This document shows, one piece after another, positions 25,732 through 34,168 of a stretch of DNA of 64,000 bases; within the stretch, counting starts at the first letter, position 1, and every line of letters starts with the position of its first letter. Both the position numbers and the translations under genes were made by a program. The notes under the pieces are model-generated. The model worked only from the letters and a program-made list of their open reading frames with translations. It ran no database searches and was not told where the DNA came from. The DNA comes from Spirochaetaceae bacterium (GTDB taxonomy: Bacteria > Spirochaetota > Spirochaetia > Treponematales > Treponemataceae). The stretch spans positions 62,001 through 126,000 of the forward strand of contig JAFZVC010000037.1 in the NCBI GenBank assembly GCA_017618015.1, read 5' to 3'.

Positions 25732-27387
25732 ATGAACCTAGTTGTAATGATTATTCAGTTAATTGGTAACTTGGGTTTCTTGCTGTACGGTATGAAACTC
25801 ATGAGTGATGGTATTCAGAAGAGTACGGGCGAAAAACTGCAGCGGGCACTGAGTGTCATTACCGAAAACAGGTTCATGGGACTTATCACCGGTCTTCTTA
25901 TAACGATGATAATCCAGTCTTCCGGTGCGACGACTGTAATGGTCGTTACGTTCGTAAATGCCGGAATGATGACCTTAACCCAGTCTGCAAGCGTAATTTT
26001 CGGCGCAAATATTGGAACAACAATAACTGCCTGGATAGTTTCAATTTTCGGATTCAACTTCAATATCTCTGATTTTGCAATCCCTGTCTTTGGATTTGGT
26101 TTTTTCCTTGCGAAACTTATAAAGAAAAGCGGTTTTAAAGGAGTTGGCGATACCTTAATGGGTTTCGGACTCCTTTTTTTTGGTCTGAGCGGTCTTTCAT
26201 CTCTCTTCAGTCCTGATCAGATGGGTTGGCTGTTTACATTCGGCGACCACGGCATTCTTTCGCTCATAATCGGCTTTTTCGTCGGCATCGCTATTACGGC
26301 AATCCTTCATTCTTCCAGTGCATTTTCAGCCATCGTCATAACGATGGCATACAACGGACTTGTCTCTTGGGAACTTGCCGCCGCAATGACACTTGGAAGC
26401 AATATAGGCTCGACTATCGACGCCGTTCTTGCCTCGCTCGGCTCTTCCTCAGATGCGAAGCGCGCCGCCTTTATCCACGTTTTCTTCAATATCGCTGGAA
26501 CCTTATTCGCGATCTTATTCTTCAAACAGTTCTTAAAACTTGTTGTATTCCTGACACCAGGCGGGGCGGAATCAAATATTGCCATTCGTATCTCAATGAT
26601 GCATACGGTTTTCAAAGTGCTTTCTACGGCACTCATGCTTCCGTTCGTCAAACAGATAGTCAAACTTTCCAAGAAGGTCTTAAAAGACAAGCCGGGCGAC
26701 GAACAAAAAGTTTTCCACATGGATTTTACGGAAAGCAGCTTTGGAAAGGACAATATTGCAGCGCATATAATCCGCGCGGAAAAAGCTATAAAGGATATGG
26801 CAGATCACGTTACGGCGATGTTCGATCATATTCAGCTTGGTTTTATGAAGCGTGACATCTCTTTTGAAGAAGAGCATCTTGAGCAGCTTGTTGGCGAGGA
26901 AGATTTTGCAGACCAGATGCATGAACAGATTACCCGCTATATATTGCATATAGAACGCCTGCCTGTGACGGATAAACAGCTCGATAATCTTTCTATTATG
27001 ATTCAAGTAGTTGATGATTTAGAGAGTATGTCTGATGACTGCCTGAGCATCGGTATGCTTATAAAGAAAAGTGTTGACAAGAACATGACGTTTGAAGAAT
27101 CGGATATGGAACGCCTTGTCCCGTATTTGGAACTCGTAAGACAATTCCTTCAGTTCATACATATAAACATAAACAAGCATCTTAATGCAGATAAGCTTTC
27201 AATGGCACAGGAACTTGAAGATCAGATAGACGCATACAGAAAGAACCTTAAGAAAGTCGCACGAAAGCGGTTGGAGAAGGGCGCTGACGTTAAATCTGAG
27301 CTTCTGTACATCGACTTTGTACGGAATATCGAGAAAATCGGTGACAGGGCATTCAGTATTTCAGAGGCTCTTAGCCAGACACACTGA
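25732..27387 (+). CDS. Na/Pi cotransporter family protein with PhoU-like C-terminus
   Basis: 551 residues. The membrane part (1-320) contains the two inverted-repeat signatures of the family, each a QSSxA/T-type motif: IIQSSGATTVMVVTFVNAGM and ILHSSSAFSAIVITMAYNGL, with GANIGTT and GSNIGST nearby. Residues 350-551 are helical and PhoU-like (two three-helix repeats). It should import phosphate with sodium across the inner membrane. The start matches the family N-terminus (IIQLIGNLGFLLYGMKLMSDGIQ). Confidence 0.92.
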   Translation: MNLVVMIIQLIGNLGFLLYGMKLMSDGIQKSTGEKLQRALSVITENRFMGLITGLLITMIIQSSGATTVMVVTFVNAGMMTLTQSASVIFGANIGTTITAWIVSIFGFNFNISDFAIPVFGFGFFLAKLIKKSGFKGVGDTLMGFGLLFFGLSGLSSLFSPDQMGWLFTFGDHGILSLIIGFFVGIAITAILHSSSAFSAIVITMAYNGLVSWELAAAMTLGSNIGSTIDAVLASLGSSSDAKRAAFIHVFFNIAGTLFAILFFKQFLKLVVFLTPGGAESNIAIRISMMHTVFKVLSTALMLPFVKQIVKLSKKVLKDKPGDEQKVFHMDFTESSFGKDNIAAHIIRAEKAIKDMADHVTAMFDHIQLGFMKRDISFEEEHLEQLVGEEDFADQMHEQITRYILHIERLPVTDKQLDNLSIMIQVVDDLESMSDDCLSIGMLIKKSVDKNMTFEESDMERLVPYLELVRQFLQFIHININKHLNADKLSMAQELEDQIDAYRKNLKKVARKRLEKGADVKSELLYIDFVRNIEKIGDRAFSISEALSQTH

Positions 27388-27428
27388 CATGTATTCTGCA
27401 GCTTTGGCTGTGTTCCCACGCAGACATA

Positions 27429-27462
27429 AAAAAAGACCGTGTCTAAAAATGACCGGTCTTTG
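27429..27462 (-). terminator. Terminator of tRNA-Lys
   Basis: Minus strand AAAGACCG...CGGTCTTT hairpin followed by a T run, 6 nt after the tRNA. Confidence 0.9.
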
Positions 27463-27467
27463 TAAAT

Positions 27468-27540
27468 TGAGCTATGTTGGATTCGAACCAACGACCCACG
27501 CCTTAAAAGGGCGTTGCTCTACCTACTGAGCTAATAGCCC
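27468..27540 (-). tRNA. tRNA-Lys (TTT)
   Basis: 73 nt on the minus strand: acceptor GGGCTAT/ATAGCTC, D arm GCTCAGTAGGTAGAGC, anticodon arm ACGCC-CTTTTAA-GGCGT with anticodon TTT, T arm GTTGGTTCGAATCCAAC, discriminator A. CCA is not encoded. Confidence 0.97.
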
Positions 27541-27588
27541 AACTCTTTCGAGTCATCCAAGCAAGAAGCACTTGCCGAATGTTCCACT

Positions 27589-27617
27589 AATATACTTGCA
27601 AAAATAAAAAATGTCAA
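27589..27617 (-). promoter_or_regulatory. Promoter of tRNA-Lys
   Basis: Perfect TTGACA, 17-nt spacer, TATATT on the minus strand, about 49 nt before the mature 5' end. Confidence 0.8.
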
Positions 27618-27662
27618 GATAACAAAGCTCTATCAAAGCAAGAATTTGTGTGATGGAGAAAT

Positions 27663-27692
27663 TTGACAAATATAGGATTTTTGGTGTAGTAT
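27663..27692 (+). promoter_or_regulatory. Promoter of small OMP gene
   Basis: TTGACA, 18-nt spacer, TAGTAT; leader of about 70 nt to ATG 27770. Divergent from the tRNA-Lys promoter. Confidence 0.75.
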
Positions 27693-27769
27693 GAATGTAT
27701 TATTGGAGAGCTGTTCAGATTTGGACAAAATTAAATCTCCATATACTTGCAGATAAGGAGTGTCTGTTT

Positions 27770-28243
27770 ATGAAAAAAGCTGTTATGATTGCTGCACTTG
27801 TTGTTATTGGAACAGCGAGCATTTTTGCATTCGGTATTGGTGCTCAGGGTGGTACTAACTTGAACGGCGGTGGTGGTAACGCTGCGCTTACATTCAAGCT
27901 TGATAACCTTCCTTGGGTTTTTGCTGTGGATGGCTATTTTGGCAATAACCGTGTATCAGTTGGTGCAACAGCTGATATGTGGGTTGGCACTGGCACAATT
28001 TCCAAAACACCGATCGGCTATTTCTGGGGCTGGGGTGTTGCAGCTAACATCGCTCTTGGTGATCCTCTTGGATTAGGAATCGCTGCTAGAGTACTTGGTG
28101 GCTTGAATTTTATGCTTTTGGATAACTTCCTTGAGCTTTATCTTCAGGTAGCATGGCAGCCAGGATTCTCTGTACTTCCTACATTCAATTTCCAGCTGTG
28201 GAATTTCCCAGTAGCTGGTGGATTCCGCTTCTGGTTTAAGTAA
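27770..28243 (+). CDS. Small outer-membrane-type protein, unknown function
   Basis: 157 residues from ATG 27770 with AAGGAG upstream; the in-frame extension to 27695 has no ribosome site and would bury the signal peptide. Signal peptide 1-20 (MKKAVMIAALVVIGTASIFA). The mature 137 residues are Gly/aromatic-rich with alternating hydrophobics (GYFWGWGVAANIALG, LELYLQVAWQPGF) and end in FRFWFK, which suggests a small barrel. It has its own strong promoter and terminator, so it may be abundant. Confidence 0.7.
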   Translation: MKKAVMIAALVVIGTASIFAFGIGAQGGTNLNGGGGNAALTFKLDNLPWVFAVDGYFGNNRVSVGATADMWVGTGTISKTPIGYFWGWGVAANIALGDPLGLGIAARVLGGLNFMLLDNFLELYLQVAWQPGFSVLPTFNFQLWNFPVAGGFRFWFK

Positions 28244-28266
28244 TTTGGCTTAATATGGCGGATTAC

Positions 28267-28304
28267 AAAGAGCGTCTTGGTTAATTACCAGACGCTCTTT
28301 TTTT
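28267..28304. terminator. Terminator after the small OMP gene, probably bidirectional
   Basis: AAAGAGCGTC...GACGCTCTTT stem with inner TGGT/ACCA and a T run on the plus strand. The A run on the 5' side may also serve the convergent minus-strand gene. Confidence 0.85.
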
Positions 28305-28309
28305 CAAGT

Positions 28310-28984
28310 TCAGTTACTTTTAGACACTATTTTTTTGTTTCCGAACCACAACCCAAGGCTAAAAAGCCATGTAATTAAATAGATAGCAGGCATAACAAAC
28401 CAGATATTTGAAAGCTTCCCTCCAAGAAAACCATACAAGTCGTATTGGAATGTAGGCTTTCCGTTTTCCAGATGAAGAAGCACGTTTGTGGTATAGTAAA
28501 TGGAATAGATAAACATAGGTAATATGCCTATCAGTGTGTGCGAAAAGCGTAGTTGCTTTTCTACAGGCTCAAAGAAAATAAAAGACACTATGCACAGAAC
28601 AGGAATTAAGAAATGAAGGAAAAGGTTGCTGTTCTTAAAAAGCGCGAAAAAGCCTCTGTCTGAAACTGGAGCAAGGAAGCATACTGTAACCATCATTGTC
28701 AGCGTTACGCCAGTCGTTGCGGCAAGCTTAAGAAACGAAAGCCAGCGTGGCAGTGTGTTTTTTTTCTGGCGCACTGAATAAACCAAATAAACAAGAGCGA
28801 CTATTCCTGCAAGAATATTAGAATCCACCGTGAAATACCGGAAAGCGGCAAGGTTAGATGCGGAGAACTCCCACGTTGTATTATCCATAAATTGAAAACC
28901 CACTATTGTGCTGATTATTGAAAAAAGTGTAAGCACAAAAATACCGCAGTTAAAAACGGTTGCAGCTATAAATCTGTTTTTCAT
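28310..28984 (-). CDS. Pr6Pr/FAR-17a-like six-helix membrane protein
   Basis: 224 residues with about six hydrophobic segments. The stretch FRYFTVDSNILAGIVALVYL (about residues 48-67) is the hallmark of the Pr6Pr (FAR-17a/AIG1-related) membrane family, and FFALFKNSNLFLHFLIPVL with a conserved His fits too. Eukaryotic relatives hydrolyse fatty acid esters of hydroxy fatty acids; the bacterial role is not known to me. AGGAG lies 8 nt before the ATG. Monocistronic. Confidence 0.75.
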   Translation of the reverse strand: MKNRFIAATVFNCGIFVLTLFSIISTIVGFQFMDNTTWEFSASNLAAFRYFTVDSNILAGIVALVYLVYSVRQKKNTLPRWLSFLKLAATTGVTLTMMVTVCFLAPVSDRGFFALFKNSNLFLHFLIPVLCIVSFIFFEPVEKQLRFSHTLIGILPMFIYSIYYTTNVLLHLENGKPTFQYDLYGFLGGKLSNIWFVMPAIYLITWLFSLGLWFGNKKIVSKSN

Positions 28985-29051
28985 CTGATTATCTCCTGAC
29001 TTAAGTTATCATAGTTTTGGATATCATACAACGACACATTGATATGCTTAC

Positions 29052-29080
29052 TTTACACTTTTTTGTTTTATTGCTATATT
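29052..29080 (+). promoter_or_regulatory. Promoter of rpoZ-miaA
   Basis: TTTACA, 17-nt spacer, TATATT, leader of about 12 nt that contains GAGG. Confidence 0.75.
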
Positions 29081-29098
29081 TAAAATAGTGAGGTAAGT

Positions 29099-29290
29099 AT
29101 GATTTTTCCATTAGAGGAACTTGTTAAGTTTAAAGATAATATCTACGAGATTACTACTGCTGCAAGCCGTCGTGCTTATCAGCTTTCAATGGTTAAAGAC
29201 CCAATAATTGAGAAAAATGACGGAAAAGTTGTGTCCACAGCGGCACGCCAGCTTTTCACTCACGAAGTTGAGTACAGAATCGAACAGTAG
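29099..29290 (+). CDS. rpoZ: RNA polymerase omega subunit
   Basis: 63 residues, the short omega form. NIYEITTAASRRAYQLS matches the conserved omega core (xxxLVxxASxRARQL), and KVVSTAARQLF the following helix. Omega helps assemble the core polymerase. The ATG has GAGG 5 nt upstream. miaA starts 10 nt after the stop. Confidence 0.85.
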   Translation: MIFPLEELVKFKDNIYEITTAASRRAYQLSMVKDPIIEKNDGKVVSTAARQLFTHEVEYRIEQ

Positions 29291-29300
29291 AATTCTTACG

Positions 29301-30275
29301 ATGTATCCTTTTGATAAAACGGGAGTGCAGTCCGGAGAAAAGACGGAAGGCATTCCCGTTCTTGTTATTACGGCACCTACAGCCACTGGCAAAACTGAGC
29401 TTTTGGAAACTCTTTTTGCCGACAACTCTTCGTCACCTTTGGCAGGAAAGGCGGAGATAATAAGCGCCGATTCAATGCAGGTCTATAAAGGGCTTGATAT
29501 TGGAACTGCAAAACCTGACGCGTCTTTCCGCTCGCACCTGCCGCACCACCTTATAGACATATGTTCACCTGATTTCCAGTTCGGGGCCGGCGAATTCGTC
29601 AGCGCAGCAGATGCCTTATGCCATGATATTTGGAACCGCCACAAAATACCGGTCGTCTGCGGCGGAACGACATTCTATATAAAAAGCTTTTTATACGGAC
29701 TACCGCCGACACCGGAATGTAATGCGGTGGTAAGGCATGAGCTTGAACGCCGAATGAAAGAAGAAGGGGCAGAGGTGCTTTGGCAGGAGCTTCGTGGCCT
29801 TGATCCAGAAAGCGCCGAGAAAATCCACGTTAACGATGAATACCGTATAAAAAGAGCATTGGAAGTATGTCTTTCAACAGGCAAAAAAAGAAGTGATTTT
29901 GAAGTTCCTGAAAAATTGCGGTCGGGTTTTAACTTCTGCATAATCAAGCTGGAGCGGTCGCGCGAAGATTTATACAACCGGATAGACCGCCGTGTTGACC
30001 AGATGTTAGATCTTGGGCTTGCTGACGAATTCGCCGGAGTGCGCAGGGCAGGTTATAAAAGCAGTGATCCTGGGATGCAGGCAATTGGTTACCGTGAGTT
30101 TTTTATGGAAAGCGACATAGAAAGCGTTAAGGAGCTTATAAAAAAAGACACCCGCCATTATGCAAAAAAGCAGCTGACATTTTTCCGCTCAATGCCTGAC
30201 GGATTTTCGTTTTCTATGGACAACCCAGAAGAAATAAAGGAAAAAATCGAAGGTTTTTTCAGCGTCAATCTTTAA
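29301..30275 (+). CDS. miaA: tRNA dimethylallyltransferase
   Basis: 324 residues from ATG 29301. P-loop APTATGKTELLE, ADSMQVYKGLDIGTAKP (DSxQxY region contacting tRNA and the prenyl donor), PHHLIDI, and VVCGGTTFYIKSFLYGL are all standard MiaA motifs. It adds dimethylallyl to A37 of tRNAs reading UNN codons. An open frame runs back to 29208 inside rpoZ but the family N-terminus fits 29301. No Shine-Dalgarno; coupling to rpoZ is likely, and a TAGAAT 7 nt upstream is noted but has no well-spaced -35. Confidence 0.94.
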   Translation: MYPFDKTGVQSGEKTEGIPVLVITAPTATGKTELLETLFADNSSSPLAGKAEIISADSMQVYKGLDIGTAKPDASFRSHLPHHLIDICSPDFQFGAGEFVSAADALCHDIWNRHKIPVVCGGTTFYIKSFLYGLPPTPECNAVVRHELERRMKEEGAEVLWQELRGLDPESAEKIHVNDEYRIKRALEVCLSTGKKRSDFEVPEKLRSGFNFCIIKLERSREDLYNRIDRRVDQMLDLGLADEFAGVRRAGYKSSDPGMQAIGYREFFMESDIESVKELIKKDTRHYAKKQLTFFRSMPDGFSFSMDNPEEIKEKIEGFFSVNL

Positions 30276-30280
30276 AATAC

Positions 30281-30309
30281 TTGACGTAACATATATTTTA
30301 TTAGATAAT
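30281..30309 (+). promoter_or_regulatory. Promoter of the bS22-like gene
   Basis: TTGACG, 17-nt spacer, GATAAT, 24-nt leader. Confidence 0.75.
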
Positions 30310-30339
30310 ATACACCAAGTTTCAATAAGGAGTGCTATT

Positions 30340-30429
30340 GTGCCCTGTGGTAAGAAAAGAAAGCGTCAGAAAATCGCTACACATAAGCGAAAGAAGATGC
30401 TCAGACGTAATCGGCATAAGAGTAAGTAA
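30340..30429 (+). CDS. 29-residue AURKAIP1/COX24-domain protein (bS22/mS38-like ribosomal protein)
   Basis: A very short gene: GTG start, AAGGAG 7 nt upstream, protein reading PCGKKRKRQKIATHKRKK then MLRRNRHKSK. The composition and the KKRRxKMxxHKxKKxLRxxRxxxKK-like spacing are those of the AURKAIP1/COX24 domain, known as mS38 in mitochondria and bS22 in mycobacteria, where it sits in the small subunit near the decoding centre. It has its own promoter and terminator, supporting a real monocistronic gene. Confidence 0.85.
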   Translation: MPCGKKRKRQKIATHKRKKMLRRNRHKSK

Positions 30430-30458
30430 ATCTTACGGATTTTTCTATGCTTTGTAAT

Positions 30459-30504
30459 GACCGCATTTTTTGTTTTTATTAACTAAAACTGCGGTCTTTT
30501 TTTT
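30459..30504 (+). terminator. Terminator after the bS22-like gene
   Basis: GACCGCA, 24-nt loop, TGCGGTC, then TTTTTTTT. Confidence 0.85.
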
Positions 30505-30522
30505 GCCCAAAATCCAATTTTA

Positions 30523-30551
30523 TTGGTGCTTTTCTGTTAAATATATAGTAT
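30523..30551 (+). promoter_or_regulatory. Promoter of the dxs operon
   Basis: TTGGTG, 17-nt spacer, TAGTAT, with an overlapping TATAAT at 30549. Leader about 30 nt. Confidence 0.6.
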
Positions 30552-30589
30552 AATTATACTAATTAATATTGTTTGTTCGGAGCTGCGGA

Positions 30590-32464
30590 TTGTTGCTAAA
30601 TGATATATCCTCTCCTAAAGATATAAAAAATCTCTCCTATGAAGAGCTTGATAATCTAGCTTCTCAGATACGTGAAAGAATAATACAAGTCGTTGGAAGC
30701 AATGGCGGACACCTTTCCAGCAATCTTGGAGTGGTGGAGCTTACTATCGCGCTTCACCGTATCTTTGACAGCCCAGATGACGCTCTTATATGGGATGTCA
30801 GCCATCAGTCATATACACATAAAATCCTCACAGGAAGAAACGACAAACTTGACACTATCCGCATGAAAGACGGTATTTCAGGTTTTACGAAACGGAGCGA
30901 GAGCGTCCACGACTGGTTTGATGCGGGACACGCCTCTACGTCTATATCGTCTGCATTGGGGTTGCTGCAAGGAAGGCAGCTTTTGGATAAGCCCGGAAAA
31001 GTCGTTGCTATAATCGGAGATGGAGCTCTTACGGGCGGTATGGCATTTGAGGCGCTTTCTCACGCCGGGCAGATATCAAAGAATCTTATTATCATTCTTA
31101 ATGACAACAACATGTCGATAAGCAAGAATACGGGTTCTATCTCGAAATATCTCAGTCGTCTTTCAACGACACCAAACTATCAGAAGATTCGATTGAGCAT
31201 AGACCGTTTCTTTGAGAGACTGCCGTTCTCGTCCAGATTCCTCAGAAAACTTGTTTTCAGACTGAAACGTGGTCTTAAAGGTATATTCTTTCACAATAAT
31301 CTTTTTGTAGACTTTGGTTTCGAGTACGTAGGTCCTCTGAATGGCCATAACATCGAGGAAATGGAAAAAGTTTTCTCGAAAATAAAAAAGATAAACAGAC
31401 CTGTCGTTGTTCACGTAATAACTCAGAAGGGAAAGGGATACAGTCCTGCAGAAAATGATCCTACGACGTTCCATGGCATTGGACCATTCTGTATTTCTGA
31501 CGGAACAGCAGAAAAATACGATAAGCTTAGTTTTACGGAAGTTTTCTCTGAGGAAATAATCGAACTTGGCGCGACAGATGAAAGAATAGCCGCAATTACA
31601 GCCGCTATGGTAAAAGGTACGGGCCTTACGAAATTCGCCCACCGATTCCCGGGCAGATTCTTTGATACAGGAATTGCCGAAGAACATGCTGTTACGTTTG
31701 CTGGTGGTCTTGCCCGTGCTGGTATGATGCCTGTCGTCGCTATATATTCGACGTTCATGCAGCGGTCCGTTGACCAGCTTATTCACGACATCGCACTTCA
31801 GAAAGTTCCGTCAGTCTTCGTACTCGACAGGTCCGGTGCCGTTCCCGATGACGGCGAGACACATCAGGGAATATTCGACATCTCTCTGCTGCGCCCTGTT
31901 CCCGGAGTAACTCTTCTTGCACCGGCTTCTGCGGAAGAACTTAAGCTCTTCTTGCGCTGGGGCGTATCGCAGCAGCTCCCTGTTATAATCCGCTATCCAA
32001 AAGCTTCTTGTCCCGCAGAGGAAGAAGCTTTCTCTGAGCCAGTTGTATGTGGGCGTGGCGTTCTTATCGAAAATACTTTAAAGAAATGCGGTCAGGAACG
32101 GATTAAGCGTCTTTTCGTTTGCACAGGCGGTATTTATCCTGAAGTAAAAGAAGCTGTTGACGTACTTCAAAAGCGTGAAATCCCGGTCGATATCTATAAC
32201 CTTCGCTTTTTGAAGCCGCTCGACAAACAGTACTTTATAGATATTGCATCTCGTTACGATCATATAGTTTTCGTAGAGGATGGAATACGCATAGGCGGAA
32301 TAGGAACTTATTTGGAGTCACTTTTACAGCGAAGCCTAGAAGGAAAAAAGACAGCTGTTTGCGGCTTCCCGGATCGTTTCTTGGCTCAGGGAAAGCGCAG
32401 CGATATTCTTGAAGAAGCACATCTTTCTCCGTCTCATCTTGCACGAAAAATGCTGTCACTGTAA
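30590..32464 (+). CDS. dxs: 1-deoxy-D-xylulose-5-phosphate synthase
   Basis: 624 residues. Thiamine-diphosphate motif GDGALTGGMAFEALSHAG...NDNNMSIS, the early IQVVGSNGGHLSSNLGVVEL, and DTGIAEEHAVTFAGGLARAG with the catalytic Glu are all present. First step of the MEP isoprenoid pathway from pyruvate and glyceraldehyde 3-phosphate. The likely start is TTG 30590 (LLNDISSPKDIKNLS matches the family N-terminus; GGAG lies 7 nt upstream). It heads an apparent seven-gene operon to truA. Confidence 0.94.
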   Translation: MLLNDISSPKDIKNLSYEELDNLASQIRERIIQVVGSNGGHLSSNLGVVELTIALHRIFDSPDDALIWDVSHQSYTHKILTGRNDKLDTIRMKDGISGFTKRSESVHDWFDAGHASTSISSALGLLQGRQLLDKPGKVVAIIGDGALTGGMAFEALSHAGQISKNLIIILNDNNMSISKNTGSISKYLSRLSTTPNYQKIRLSIDRFFERLPFSSRFLRKLVFRLKRGLKGIFFHNNLFVDFGFEYVGPLNGHNIEEMEKVFSKIKKINRPVVVHVITQKGKGYSPAENDPTTFHGIGPFCISDGTAEKYDKLSFTEVFSEEIIELGATDERIAAITAAMVKGTGLTKFAHRFPGRFFDTGIAEEHAVTFAGGLARAGMMPVVAIYSTFMQRSVDQLIHDIALQKVPSVFVLDRSGAVPDDGETHQGIFDISLLRPVPGVTLLAPASAEELKLFLRWGVSQQLPVIIRYPKASCPAEEEAFSEPVVCGRGVLIENTLKKCGQERIKRLFVCTGGIYPEVKEAVDVLQKREIPVDIYNLRFLKPLDKQYFIDIASRYDHIVFVEDGIRIGGIGTYLESLLQRSLEGKKTAVCGFPDRFLAQGKRSDILEEAHLSPSHLARKMLSL

Positions 32465-32467
32465 AAT
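32439..32467 (+). promoter_or_regulatory. Internal promoter before folP, predicted leaderless
   Basis: TTGCAC, 17-nt spacer, TAAAAT, seven nucleotides (AATACCT), ATG 32475. It lies in the last codons of dxs. No Shine-Dalgarno is present. Confidence 0.5.
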
Positions 32468-32474
32468 AATACCT

Positions 32475-33356
32475 ATGGTACTTCCTGCGCTCAAACTTGC
32501 CGAAAAAGAAATAAAGACAGATTATCCTGCATTTATAATGGGTATAGTGAATGTGTCCGGAAATTCTTTCTGGGAGGGGAGTAACGCTGTGTGCCGCGAC
32601 ACGGACATGGCTGTAGAAACCGCTCTTAAAATGATTGAGGAAGGCGCCAACATCATTGATATTGGCGGGGAGACAACAAAACCGGGCTCACAGTACGTAA
32701 GCGCAGAAGAAGAACTTGAGCGTGTTATTCCTGTAGTAAAAAAGCTGCGGAAAAAGACGGATATTCCTGTTTCAATTGATACGAGGAAAGCTGTCGTAAT
32801 GAAGGCGGCTCTAGAAGAAGGCGCTGATATCCTTAATGATGTTTCTGCGCTGGAAGATGACGCGGATATGGTGAAGCTCGCTGCCGACTGGAAAATCCCG
32901 GTTGTCCTTATGCATAAGCGCGGAATCCCGTCAGAAATGCAAAAAAACACCGCTTACGGAAATGTTGTAGAGGAAGTTGCAGCTTATTTGGCGGAAAGAG
33001 CCGTATATGCCTGGAAAGCCGGCGTTGAAGCCGATAAAATAATACTGGACTATGGTGCGGGGTTTGGCAAAGATGTCCAGGGTAACATTGAGCTTGTAAA
33101 GCATGGTAGTGAAATAGCCGGAAAAGTTTTGGAAAAGCTAAATGCGGAAGGCGCGGACTGTAAGTTTCTTCATGTTCTCGCCGGGCTTTCCAGAAAAAGT
33201 TTCATAGGGCAGATAACTGGCAGAGAAACCGGTGAAAGGCTTTATGGAACGATTGCAGCCGACCTTTTTGCCGTGCAGCATGGAGCCTCTATTATCAGGG
33301 TGCATGATGTAGCCGCCGCAAAAGATTCTCTTGCTGTTTATAGGAGTGTTGTGTGA
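32475..33356 (+). CDS. folP: Dihydropteroate synthase (divergent loops)
   Basis: 293 residues from ATG 32475. Overall order fits DHPS: IMGIVNVSGNSFWEGSN (loop 1), NIIDIGGETTKPGS (loop 2), VSIDTRKAVVMKAALEEGADILND, LMHKRGIP, and C-terminal VLAGLSRKSFIGQ and RVHDVAAAKDSL. It should join pABA and hydroxymethyl-dihydropterin diphosphate. Loop 1 lacks the usual TPDSF and loop 2 reads TTKPG rather than STRPG. An open frame to 32409 inside dxs is not used. Stop overlaps the cdaA start. Confidence 0.88.
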   Translation: MVLPALKLAEKEIKTDYPAFIMGIVNVSGNSFWEGSNAVCRDTDMAVETALKMIEEGANIIDIGGETTKPGSQYVSAEEELERVIPVVKKLRKKTDIPVSIDTRKAVVMKAALEEGADILNDVSALEDDADMVKLAADWKIPVVLMHKRGIPSEMQKNTAYGNVVEEVAAYLAERAVYAWKAGVEADKIILDYGAGFGKDVQGNIELVKHGSEIAGKVLEKLNAEGADCKFLHVLAGLSRKSFIGQITGRETGERLYGTIAADLFAVQHGASIIRVHDVAAAKDSLAVYRSVV

Positions 33357-34168
33357 ACTCGTTCGACAGACTTGAATTGCTATATAATCAGATTCGTCCT
33401 GTTATCGATATATGTCTATTGGCATTTGTCATCTACAAGGCATACAACCTTATCGTAAAAACACACGGAATGCAGATTGTAAAAGGACTTCTTGCCTTGG
33501 GATTTGCATACACTGTGGCGTTCGTCCTTAACCTTACGACGATGCTCTGGCTCCTCAACACGATTGCACCATGGATTATCGTCTGTTTGGCAATAGTTTT
33601 CCAACCTGAACTCCGCAAGATATTTCTTAAGTTAGGCCAGGGCGATTGGTTCAAACTGGGCACAAGGACAAAACACACGTATGTTGATTCCGTCCTTATT
33701 GCGGCAGATATGCTTTCAAAGCAAAGACGAGGAATGCTCGTCGTTTTCGTAAGAAAAACAGGCCTTAAGGACATCATAGACACAGGAACGCGTATTAACG
33801 CAGACCTTACATCGAGCATTCTTGTAACGATATTTGGCCATGATACGCCGCTTCACGACGGAGCCTGCATCGTACAGAGCGGAAAAATACTTGCAGCTGG
33901 CTGCTTTTTACCACTTTCAGAGCAGTATGACATAAAAAAGACTTTCGGAACGCGCCACAGGGCTGCGCTAGGCGTTTCTGAGGAAACAGATGCTATCGTT
34001 CTTGTCGTCTCTGAAGAAACAGGTGCAATAAGCCTTGCGTATGATTCAAAGCTTTATTACGACTTGACGATGGAGCAGCTGACAAAGACGCTTGAAGATC
34101 AGCTTGAGCTGACAGCCGATTCTTACACAGAGGAGGATCCTGCAAATGATGTTACCTCAAAAGCTTAG
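33353..34168 (+). CDS. cdaA: Diadenylate cyclase CdaA
   Basis: 271 residues from GTG 33353, which overlaps the folP stop by 4 nt. Three N-terminal membrane helices (about 14-85) precede the DAC domain. Catalytic motifs are HDGACIV (DGA, about residue 168) and GTRHRAALG (RHR, about 200), followed by VVSEETGAISLAYDSKL. It makes c-di-AMP from two ATP at the inner membrane; c-di-AMP controls potassium uptake and wall homeostasis. The regulator gene cdaR follows and overlaps by 23 nt. Confidence 0.95.
   Translation: MNSFDRLELLYNQIRPVIDICLLAFVIYKAYNLIVKTHGMQIVKGLLALGFAYTVAFVLNLTTMLWLLNTIAPWIIVCLAIVFQPELRKIFLKLGQGDWFKLGTRTKHTYVDSVLIAADMLSKQRRGMLVVFVRKTGLKDIIDTGTRINADLTSSILVTIFGHDTPLHDGACIVQSGKILAAGCFLPLSEQYDIKKTFGTRHRAALGVSEETDAIVLVVSEETGAISLAYDSKLYYDLTMEQLTKTLEDQLELTADSYTEEDPANDVTSKA

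Noticed and set aside
29288-29300. Leaderless promoter for miaA
   Set aside because: A TAGAAT lies 7 nt before the ATG, but the nearest TTG-type -35 has a 14-nt spacer, so it does not fit the other six.
30505-30589. Riboswitch upstream of dxs
   Set aside because: The leader is about 30 nt and has no thiamine-box or other known aptamer motif.
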